Source of the DNA: Paenibacillus sp. LHD-38
GTDB lineage: Bacteria > Bacillota > Bacilli > Paenibacillales > Paenibacillaceae
Assembly (NCBI RefSeq): GCF_031157315.1
Contig: NZ_JAVIFU010000048.1
Location: 1 to 48,928 of the forward strand
Length of the DNA stretch: 48,928 nucleotides
Direction of reading: 5' to 3'
In this document: positions 43,537 to 48,928 of the stretch, in pieces
Layout: the number at the start of each line of letters is the position of its first letter
How positions within the stretch are numbered: position 1 is the stretch's first letter
Notes under the pieces: generated by a model
Told to the model about the DNA's origin: nothing
Database searches by the model: none
What the model saw: only the letters and a program-made list of their open reading frames with translations
Position numbers and translations under genes: made by a program

Positions 43537-44343
43537 TCACTCTGATTCCAGCCAATTGGCAGTATGTTCATAAGCAATCGGGCTTGCAAGCAGTCCGTCA
43601 TGGTTCGATCCAGGGACGATGTGAACATGCGCTTTGGTATATGTATCAAGCAGCGACTCATAGCGATCTGCATAAAAAACCTCGTCCTCCACTCCTACAA
43701 GTACAAGAGTCGGCTTCGTAAGCTTCGTTAGATCGCGTTTATACTTCATCGGCGTGCGAGACATTAAGAGTCGAAAGCTGAGCTTGGTAGCCATTCCGTC
43801 GTGCAGCTCGTCGGAACGCTTGTAAAGCTCCATGGCGGGGAGCCCGTGCCAGATCTTGACTCCTATCGAATCCAGCATGCTGAGGATGATCACTATTCCC
43901 ATATGCAGCTTGCGATGCCCTTCCGCCGGACGCTCAGTCGGGTTACCCGGGCCTAGGTGTGGTGCGAGCAGAATGTAAGAGTCGGCGCAGTTGGCATATC
44001 GGCTCCCAGCGAAACGTATAGCCGTTCCTCCACCAGCTGAGTGACCGGCCATCACGATTCGCTTGATGTGAGGGAATTCGGCTTTAATGTACTTAATCAA
44101 ATCCGCAAGATCATCCTCTAGCTGGCCGATATAGTCGATGTCACCGAGTTTGGAGGATTTTGGTCCATAGCCGCGAAGATCAGGCGTGAAAACGTGAGCG
44201 AGCCCTGTTGATGAAACATTTTGAGAGTATGGGTATAAGTATTTGCTGTCTTCAGATATTCCATGAAGAAGAATAATTCCCGTCACCGTTTTAGCTGCGC
44301 TAGGATAGTATCGATAGTAAAGTTTGCTGCCATTGCGGGTCAC
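43537..44343 (-). CDS. Alpha/beta hydrolase (lysophospholipase-like, Hydrolase_4)
   Basis: A serine hydrolase. ILLHGISEDSKYLYPYSQ is the oxyanion region, FTPDLRGYGPKSS follows, and VMAGHSAGGGTAIRF holds the nucleophile elbow G-H-S-A-G. The acid is probably in VGVEDEVFY, and the His in PGSNHDGLLAS. The usual start codon is GTG 44343 (268 residues). The frame stays open upstream, however, and a near-perfect AGGAGGAG lies 7 bases before an in-frame CTG at 44394, which would give 285 residues (LVYVNPSQYPVPELKPYVTRNG). No ribosome site stands before 44343, so the CTG may be the real initiator. Confidence 0.85.
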   Translation of the reverse strand: MTRNGSKLYYRYYPSAAKTVTGIILLHGISEDSKYLYPYSQNVSSTGLAHVFTPDLRGYGPKSSKLGDIDYIGQLEDDLADLIKYIKAEFPHIKRIVMAGHSAGGGTAIRFAGSRYANCADSYILLAPHLGPGNPTERPAEGHRKLHMGIVIILSMLDSIGVKIWHGLPAMELYKRSDELHDGMATKLSFRLLMSRTPMKYKRDLTKLTKPTLVLVGVEDEVFYADRYESLLDTYTKAHVHIVPGSNHDGLLASPIAYEHTANWLESE

Positions 44344-44521
44344 GTAAGGCTTAAGCTCAGGTACGGGATATTGAGATGGATTTACATAGACCAGATGGAA
44401 TCTCCTCCTACTTTCTTATTATGATATACGGACCTGAGAGACAAGTTAACTTAAAAAACTTATATGCGTCTCCTTTATTACGGACTTATATTATCATGAA
44501 TATGCATACTGGAATAATTAA

Positions 44522-44594
44522 CAAGGCAAAGGCTGCCAATCTCGTCCGGCTGCCTTTGCCTGTATTGTGCTATAGTTCCCCGTTAGTTTAATGA
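44522..44594 (-). repeat. CTAACGGG-box element B (3' end of the phosphotransferase gene)
   Basis: Minus strand: TTAAACTAACGGGG, then AACTATAGCACAATAC, then the hairpin AGGCAAAGGCAGCC/GGCAGCCTTTGCCT (one mismatch, 10-base loop). The TAA of the box is the stop codon of the phosphotransferase gene. It marks the left edge of the small-gene array. Confidence 0.85.
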
Positions 44595-45548
44595 TCTATC
44601 GTTTAGCATACGCAACGTCTCTATGGCTTTAATAACAACCTCTGTCTTTTCTTCTTTGGAATTTGTATTGACTTCTAACATGTCTAATATATCTTTGCTT
44701 TTTCTAAGTAACAACACATCGGAGTACATATCTATGCTTTTTTCTTCAATTGAGCTAAGTGGCCTGACTGATTTATAACCGTTTAAGATCGCTTTATATG
44801 TGTTGTTATCAAAACAAAGCCTTATTACCGCTAAATCATGTATCCTCCATCCGTACGCACAATGATCGAAATCGAAAATTTTAAATCCATGTTCTGGACA
44901 ATAGTGAACGTTAGACGGATTTAAGTCTCCGTGAATTAATCCAAATGCCTCATTAGTTGAAGGAAGTTGATCAAAATGCTCATGCATGAGGTTTGCACGT
45001 GTTTTGAAAAAAGATATATCGGATAACTTTAAGGTTCCGATATACTTTTCCAAAGTTTCTAATGGCTCATTTATCAAATAGCCTTGATCAATCTTAAAAC
45101 GAGAGTGTTCACTTTTAAATTGATCGGCTCTCTTATGAAGAGTCGCGACTAATTTCCCAAAGATCTTTGCATCACTAATATTGATATTGTCTATTTGACT
45201 CCCTTCGGCATAATCAAATAAGGCTATATATCGAAGCTCATTTTTACAAAATACTGTGTTTAGGGTTTCATTTTTAATACTTCGAATTGGATAAGCCACA
45301 GGGATCCCACTACTGTGAAGATACTCCAGGAAATCCAGCTCAAAACGAATATCTGTAATATTTCTGATGTAGCTTTTTTTATTTTTATAAACCCTTAGAA
45401 TAAATTTGCTTCCATTTGTATCAATGGAGTAATGATCATTAAAACTTCCTCTTATGAATTTACACTTTATTGGATTTGAAAGGTTGTATATTTCCTCCAA
45501 GGCACCCGGCAGTTGATCTTCTTCCATCATTTCACCGCTAATGTTCAT
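44583..45548 (-). CDS. APH-fold phosphotransferase (homoserine-kinase-II-like)
   Basis: A 321-residue kinase-like protein. The N-lobe reads FIRGSFNDHYSIDTNGSKFILRVYKN with the ATP-binding Lys in the ILRVYK strand. The C-lobe has the catalytic loop FGLIHGDLNPSNVHY (HGD...N) and the metal Asp in KIFDFDHCAYGWRIHDLAV. It belongs to the broad APH/ThrB-II/choline-kinase group; sugars, amino acids or drugs are all possible substrates. The frame opens at 45623, but the hydrophobic 25-codon extension overlaps non-coding sequence, and GGGAG just before ATG 45548 supports the shorter form. The stop codon is supplied by the CTAACGGG box B. Base composition is clearly more A/T-rich than the left neighbours. 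Confidence 0.85.
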   Translation of the reverse strand: MNISGEMMEEDQLPGALEEIYNLSNPIKCKFIRGSFNDHYSIDTNGSKFILRVYKNKKSYIRNITDIRFELDFLEYLHSSGIPVAYPIRSIKNETLNTVFCKNELRYIALFDYAEGSQIDNINISDAKIFGKLVATLHKRADQFKSEHSRFKIDQGYLINEPLETLEKYIGTLKLSDISFFKTRANLMHEHFDQLPSTNEAFGLIHGDLNPSNVHYCPEHGFKIFDFDHCAYGWRIHDLAVIRLCFDNNTYKAILNGYKSVRPLSSIEEKSIDMYSDVLLLRKSKDILDMLEVNTNSKEEKTEVVIKAIETLRMLNDRSLN

Positions 45549-45626
45549 ATCGCTCCCATTACTTTTTTTACACCACTTTAACACAATATGGAATTCAACT
45601 GATAGCGCCCATGCTAGGCGCACTGT

Positions 45627-45701
45627 AAAAGGAGCTGCCGCGGCAGCTCCTTTATCTTTGTATAGAGTCCTTCATTGAACTAACGTTTTCGTTAGCTTAA
45701 G
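45627..45701 (-). repeat. CTAACGGG-box element C with perfect hairpin
   Basis: Minus strand: CTTAAGCTAACG, AAAACGTTAGTTCAATGAAG, then the exact palindrome AAAGGAGCTGCCG/CGGCAGCTCCTTT (45628-45653). It lies between the CD3324-family gene and the phosphotransferase gene. The palindrome is also a good terminator for the former. Confidence 0.85.
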
Positions 45702-45768
45702 CAAGCCCGCCGATTGCTGGCACCTTGGTTATTGAATGGTTCACTCCCAATTTGTAATATATAATCTA

Positions 45769-46035
45769 TCATGTTCGCTTTCCGTAAATAATCCCTCTAA
45801 TCCGATCCTCACTTAAATTGAATTTTTCAGAAAGTTCTGCAAAGCTTAATCCTCCGTGGTATTGCTGGCATATTTCCTCGTTACGCAACTCCATTTCATC
45901 ACGAATTCCAGTCGAAGCTCCCCAATCTTGGCGTTCTGTTTGCGGTATATAAATGTGTTGGCCTTTTACATACTTTTGAATCTCCTTTATGAGAGCATCA
46001 GGTAAAACTTCCTTTGCATTTACATACTTTTTCAT
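45769..46035 (-). CDS. CD3324-family small helix-turn-helix protein
   Basis: An 88-residue protein matching the CD3324 family: MKKYVNAKEVLPDALIKEIQKYVKGQHIYIP at the start, then RDEMELRNEEICQQYHGGLSFAELSEKFNLSEDRIRGIIYGKR. The second half is a Mor-like helix-turn-helix (SFAELSEKFNLSEDRIRGII), so DNA binding is likely, although no member's target is known to me. It starts 13 bases after the acetyltransferase stop without a good ribosome site, which suggests translational coupling to that gene. Confidence 0.8.
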   Translation of the reverse strand: MKKYVNAKEVLPDALIKEIQKYVKGQHIYIPQTERQDWGASTGIRDEMELRNEEICQQYHGGLSFAELSEKFNLSEDRIRGIIYGKRT

Positions 46036-46048
46036 ATCGTGTTAACCA

Positions 46049-46993
46049 TTAAACAGATCTATATAAACGCATTATATTAGCTTTTTCTAAACCTTCATTA
46101 TGGAATCCTTCGCTAACCATCGCAGCAAAAACATTAAAATTTTTCAAAGTGATTCGTGTAATAACGTGAACCAAACCTAATTGTTTCATCGAAACCAAGC
46201 AGCCCTGCAAAAATCTTCTTATTTCCTTTCGATTCAATGAATATTGCGGTCTAATATGGAGTCCAAAACCGTTAGCTTCAAGGAATTCATTGTTAGTGCC
46301 TTTATTGACAATAGCCACCCGATAGTACGCGATACCAGCAATTTCACCACTGGTTTCATCTTTAAGCGTAAGCACTACTTGATCTGGTTTTTTGGTAGAG
46401 GAATATTGATTTTGGAATAATTCCGCCATTTCGTCTTCCCCATCTTCAATTAGAGTTTGCTTTATGTCTTCATAATCCATTTCAACCGCGGGTTCTATTC
46501 CTGTGACATTAAATTCTTCTGATTCTTTCCAATTTCTTAAATCTAATATTGTTGTAACCATTGAATATTCATCCGAAGTGAAGCCCAATTTTTCCCATAA
46601 TGTAATTTCCTTATTTCTTACCTGCCCGAATTTGGTTGATGTAAATTTAAAGATTTTGTTGCCCCCTCTATCTCGAATAAAAGGAGTACATTTAATCAAT
46701 AATTTATCAAGTATATTGTCATTCTCATAACCGTCTAAAAATCCGCATTCAATATGACCATTGTTTGTTGCCTTTGAAGGAAGGACACCCATGAATGCTA
46801 CAATTCTGTTTCCTTCTTCTCCAATAAAACCTTTGTCTTGAGAACTGGGATCAAAATATTTACTTTTTAATCCATTCCCCGTCCCATCATAGATCGCTAT
46901 TTCATCACCTGAAAATCGTTGAAAGGTCTCGTTAATCAAGTTATAAATAGCTTCGAAATCATCCGTTTCCCTTACTTCCCTAATCAGAACCAT
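46049..46993 (-). CDS. GNAT-like N-acetyltransferase
   Basis: A 314-residue protein that looks like two acetyltransferase-type halves. The first (~1-150: VREVRETDDFEAIYNLINETFQRF..., GFIGEEGNRIVAFMGVLPSKAT) shows the early strands of a GNAT fold and ends in WEKLGFTSDEYSM. The second (~165-314: VLTLKDETSGEIAGIAYYRVAIVNK...FGLHIRPQYSLNRKEIRRFLQGCLVSMKQLGLVHVITRITLKNFNVFAAMVSEGF) ends in the N-x-x-A-x-x-x-x-x-x-GF pattern typical of GNAT. The first in-frame ATG (47002) abuts AAAGGAG, so ATG 46993 with 9-base spacing is the better start. Acceptor unknown. Confidence 0.7.
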   Translation of the reverse strand: MVLIREVRETDDFEAIYNLINETFQRFSGDEIAIYDGTGNGLKSKYFDPSSQDKGFIGEEGNRIVAFMGVLPSKATNNGHIECGFLDGYENDNILDKLLIKCTPFIRDRGGNKIFKFTSTKFGQVRNKEITLWEKLGFTSDEYSMVTTILDLRNWKESEEFNVTGIEPAVEMDYEDIKQTLIEDGEDEMAELFQNQYSSTKKPDQVVLTLKDETSGEIAGIAYYRVAIVNKGTNNEFLEANGFGLHIRPQYSLNRKEIRRFLQGCLVSMKQLGLVHVITRITLKNFNVFAAMVSEGFHNEGLEKANIMRLYRSV

Positions 46994-47092
46994 GTTCGCC
47001 ATCTCCTTTATCCTTGATAAGGATATTATGACAACAAACTACAACAGATAAAATATTGAAAATTATTATAAAAAAAGTTAACAAAGCTTCTT

Positions 47093-47121
47093 GTTGAACT
47101 ATCCTGCCCGTTAGCTTAATG
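47093..47121 (-). repeat. CTAACGGG-box element D
   Basis: Minus strand: ATTAAGCTAACGGGC followed by AGGATAGTTCAACAAG, the cleanest match to the shared box. In place of a GC-rich hairpin it runs into GCTTTGTTAACTTTTTTT. It lies between the broken lipoprotein gene and the acetyltransferase gene. Confidence 0.8.
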
Positions 47122-47198
47122 AAGCTCCGTCAGTCTAAGACTTTATTTTCTTCTGACAGTAATATAATTGGTTTGATGAGGGGGACCGTCTTGAGCGC

Positions 47199-47615
47199 TT
47201 AGTACGATGTAAACTCACTAGTAGCCACTGTCTTTTTCCATTCTACTTGTATAGTATACGACCCTGGCTGTAAATTTTTAAATGACTTTGTATCTTTATA
47301 CTCTTCCCCTGGTTTCAAATCAATGTAGTCTTTTATTGGAACAGCACCTTTTTCAACTACTTTGTTATCTTTCTGTAATGTATATCTTGCTCCTCCAATA
47401 ACAGTTATTGTTTCCTCGCTTTGGTTTTTGAATGTGTAAGACGCTTTCGTATCTGTACCTACGATTTCTACTTTGACAGAACCTTGCAAGCCCGTTGTAA
47501 CTATTGCATTGTTAGAATCCGATGGTTTCTTAGGAGGAGCATTGGCCTCCGATGGCTCTTCCTGTGCTGGTACGGGATATTCTGTTTTTGTTTCAGAACA
47601 TCCAGCAAAAACCAA
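47199..47615 (-). pseudogene. Lipoprotein gene lacking its 5' end
   Basis: The reading frame begins at a TTG inside what reads as the end of a lipoprotein signal peptide (LGASLVFAGCS, counting upstream to 47627), and an in-frame TGA lies just before that. The positively charged start and most of the hydrophobic core are missing, and no ribosome site precedes it. The mature part has a Pro/Glu-rich linker after the lipid Cys, then a ~90-residue beta-rich domain (VKVEIVGTDTKASYTFKNQSEETITV...LKPGEEYKDTKSFKNLQPGSYTIQVEWK), Ig-like or similar to the BsuPI fold. It is joined directly to the end of the DUF4926 gene, probably by a deletion. Confidence 0.6.
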
Positions 47616-47805
47616 GGAAGCCCCCAGTCATTAGGTCCGACAGAAAAAAGGCTTTTGTAGTTCCGTCTTGGTTAACAAATTCTAATTCGTAGCCTTCCGT
47701 TGGCAACGAATAAACCTCGACATTTGTTGCTGTATCTCCTATATATACGCCTTCTTCAGGATAATTCTTGAGTGATTTCACCACCTCGAACAACTTAAAC
47801 CTCAC
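47593..47805 (-). CDS. DUF4926-family small protein with a substituted C-terminus
   Basis: A 70-residue protein. RFKLFEVVKSLKNYPEEGVYIGDTATNVEVYSLPTEGYELEFVNQDGTTKAFF matches the small SH3-like beta-barrel of DUF4926. The last ~17 residues (LSDLMTGGFLGFCWMF) are read from lipoprotein signal-peptide DNA in another frame, so the native end has probably been lost. GAGGTG lies 6 bases before GTG 47805; an earlier in-frame GTG at 47814 overlaps that site. Function unknown; family members often occur next to toxin or immunity genes. Confidence 0.65.
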   Translation of the reverse strand: MRFKLFEVVKSLKNYPEEGVYIGDTATNVEVYSLPTEGYELEFVNQDGTTKAFFLSDLMTGGFLGFCWMF

Positions 47806-47830
47806 AGTTAACACCTCAATTAAAATTGAA

Positions 47831-47860
47831 TTTAAGTCTCCCGATAGCTTAATAACCTAA
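47831..47860 (-). repeat. CTAACGGG-box element E (degenerate)
   Basis: Minus strand: ATTAAGCTATCGGGAG followed by ACTTAAATTCAAT. One base of the core box differs (CTATCGGG) and no GC-rich hairpin follows. It lies between the zinc-ribbon and DUF4926 genes. Confidence 0.55.
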
Positions 47861-47943
47861 CTCAACAAAACTCATCTTAATGATTATCATAAAATGCTTA
47901 TTATTATATAACGTGAAATACTATATTTTTGAATATAGTTCTA

Positions 47944-48132
47944 TTATTTTGGTCTAAATTTCTCAGGCTTTTTGACATAACTCTCCACAATAAAACCACA
48001 TTTTAAACAGAATACGTGAATCAATTCGGAACCACTATTAAATATACTTAAGTTCTTTGGCAAAATATTGGCAGGCCCTACTTGGACTCCTTTTGAAAGG
48101 TTAAGGCATCCACATTTTGGACACTCATTCAT
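47944..48132 (-). CDS. Small zinc-ribbon protein
   Basis: A 62-residue protein with two Cys pairs, C4-x2-C7 (NECPKCGCL) and a second C-x2-C in HVFCLKCGFIVES, the spacing of a rubredoxin-like or TFIIS-like zinc ribbon. AGGGGTGAG precedes ATG 48132. Nothing else can be assigned. It lies between elements E and F. Confidence 0.7.
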   Translation of the reverse strand: MNECPKCGCLNLSKGVQVGPANILPKNLSIFNSGSELIHVFCLKCGFIVESYVKKPEKFRPK

Positions 48133-48293
48133 AAACTCACCCCTAAGACATACTTTGGTTTAGGATGACTCCTGTTGAAAAAATCCAACATTTTGTTTTA
48201 TCCCATTCTTGGAGTATTCTCGAAATCCAATAGATATCCCTTTAATACCCATTGTAAGACCTTGAGTTACTAAACACATTACTGCCAGTTAGC

Positions 48294-48368
48294 GGGGAAA
48301 GGCAGCCGATAATAATGGTTGCCTTTTCCTGATGGTGTATTGAGGTATAGTTACCCGTTAGTTGAGTA
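48294..48368 (-). repeat. CTAACGGG-box element F
   Basis: Minus strand: CTCAACTAACGGGT, then AACTATACCTCAATAC, then a hairpin GGAAAAGGCAACC/GGCTGCCTTTCC. It lies downstream of the small membrane protein gene and ends near CCCCGCTAAC, a second partial box in the same orientation. Confidence 0.8.
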
Positions 48369-48395
48369 ATCATCTCAGTTATTAATTGTTATTTC

Positions 48396-48584
48396 TTATC
48401 TAAATAAGAAGTATAGAAGCGTTCCAATAACAAGCACACAGGTTCCGATTAAACTGGGATAACCAACGATGGCCCTTCCCAAGCGGTAATGAAAGTGGCT
48501 ATTCGCATTTTTGCGAATGTCCTCGGGAAGTTCTGGTTCGGATGATTTGTGTTCTATTCGTAACCCCTCCCGCTCTCTTAGCAA
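48396..48584 (-). CDS. Small single-pass membrane protein
   Basis: A 62-residue frame with a charged N-terminus and one C-terminal membrane helix (GYPSLIGTCVLVIGTLLYFLF). The only formal start is TTG 48584, upstream of the GGGAGGGG site. The codon at the right distance after that site (6 bases) is ATA, leading into EHKSSEPELPEDIRKN, as if an original ATG had changed. It is either weakly translated or recently inactivated. It is flanked by box elements F and G. No family is recognised. Confidence 0.45.
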   Translation of the reverse strand: MLREREGLRIEHKSSEPELPEDIRKNANSHFHYRLGRAIVGYPSLIGTCVLVIGTLLYFLFR

Positions 48585-48631
48585 TCTTTACTATTTATTC
48601 GAGGAACTGATTAAGCATACCTGCTCGATAG

Positions 48632-48702
48632 CACAACAGGCTGCCGAGCGAATCATCAGCAGCCTCGGTAGTAAAACATTATGGAGCTATCGTACCCGTT
48701 AA
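48632..48702 (-). repeat. CTAACGGG-box element G
   Basis: Minus strand: ATGTTAACGGGT, then ACGATAGCTCCATAATG, then a hairpin AGGCTGC/GCAGCCT with an alternative CCGAG/CTCGG pairing. It is the last element before the IS110-type insertion. Confidence 0.75.
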
Positions 48703-48743
48703 CATTCCTGTAGGTGTTAGTAGATCCGATTTGCAGAAAAACG

Positions 48744-48806
48744 AACGCCTCGCTAGGATGAGTATGTACTGGGTTGAAGCCCTCAGAACTCACCTTAGGA
48801 GGCGTT
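48744..48806 (+). ncRNA. Structured leader of the IS110-type element (candidate bridge-RNA region)
   Basis: AACGCCTCGCTAGGATGAG (48744-48762) pairs with CTCACCTTAGGAGGCGTT (48789-48806) in a near-complete ~17-bp stem; the loop contains a small GGG/CCC stem. The 3' arm contains the AGGAGG ribosome site of the transposase. IS110 elements encode a bridge RNA in the non-coding end upstream of the transposase, so this may be part of it; the stem also seems able to block translation. Confidence 0.45.
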
Positions 48807-48809
48807 ATT

Positions 48810-48928
48810 ATGAAGTCTAGACTAATTAAAGCTCAAAATCAACGTGTAGAACGTGTTTCCACTTCTACTCTTGTCATTGGCATCGACATTGCCAAGGAGA
48901 AACATGCTGCTCAAGCTATTAACTTTCG
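48810..48928 (+). CDS. IS110-family transposase, N-terminal start (partial)
   Basis: ATG 48810 lies 7 bases after AGGAGG and opens a frame of 39 residues to the end of the window: MKSRLIKAQNQRVERVSTS, then TLVIGIDIAKEKHAAQAINF. GIDIAKEKH is the first DEDD-motif block of IS110/IS116-type (Piv-like) transposases, which excise and insert by way of a bridge RNA. The rest of the protein and the catalytic Ser domain lie outside the window. Confidence 0.88.
   Translation, partial: MKSRLIKAQNQRVERVSTSTLVIGIDIAKEKHAAQAINF

Noticed and set aside
44522..48702. Classical integron or attC array
   Set aside because: The boxes lack the RYYYAAC and GTTRRRY pair and no IntI-type integrase is visible. Only the layout is similar, so it is reported as cassette-like.
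1..48928. tRNA or rRNA genes
   Set aside because: None seen. No cloverleaf-type sequence or rRNA-like stretch was found by eye; a tRNA search tool would be needed to exclude one completely.

Overview
The window reads as chromosome of a Gram-positive, spore-former-type bacterium of the Paenibacillus group. The pointers are strong AGGAGG-type ribosome sites, a T-box leader, SLH-anchored exoenzymes, a YesM/YesN-type two-component pair beside Lpl-type sugar permeases without their own ATPase, and many terminators with A/T tails. This is inference from gene content, not a species call. The window opens inside an IS3-type transposase tail and closes inside an IS110-type transposase.

Left part (0-9.5 kb): an AlkZ-like winged-helix protein; an aminotransferase-DUF418 operon behind a T-box leader; a methyltransferase; a secreted SLH protein; and a three-gene operon (TIM-barrel isomerase, Gfo/Idh/MocA oxidoreductase, MFS transporter) that looks like uptake and catabolism of a sugar or polyol. 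Next (9.8-14.1 kb) is a phosphate-uptake cluster: a secreted copper-amine-oxidase-N/beta-propeller protein, PstS without a lipobox, an attenuator-like hairpin, then PstC and PstA. No PstB or PhoU follows. A KapD-like exonuclease and an EamA transporter come after it.

Middle (16.1-28.8 kb): a 680-base non-coding stretch holds a 13-base minisatellite (15 units), a 15-bp inverted repeat, one copy of a dispersed repeat here called R1, and a second copy of the tail of the EamA gene. A 7.5-kb gene follows for a cell-surface amylopullulanase with two separate GH13 catalytic domains and three SLH repeats, preceded by a cluster of cre-like sites. Then come a phosphotransferase gene broken by one missing base, a methyltransferase, a DUF6157 protein and a PhyH dioxygenase fused to HEAT repeats.

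Right-centre (28.8-43.4 kb): an alpha-L-fucosidase (GH95) locus with AraC regulator, lipoprotein binding protein, two permeases, a response regulator/sensor kinase pair and an SGNH esterase. It is followed by a quinone-stress-like operon (MarR, pirin, WrbA) with a clear promoter and operator, a VOC protein and an alpha/beta hydrolase.

Right end (44.5-48.7 kb): an A/T-richer run of small genes, all on the minus strand (phosphotransferase, CD3324-family protein, acetyltransferase, broken lipoprotein, DUF4926, zinc ribbon, small membrane protein). They are separated by related elements with a CTAACGGG box, most followed by a GC-rich hairpin. The same element lies at the 3' end of the broken phosphotransferase at 24.9 kb. 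In two cases the box supplies the stop codon. The layout resembles an array of gene cassettes without a visible recombinase and is the best candidate here for an undescribed system.
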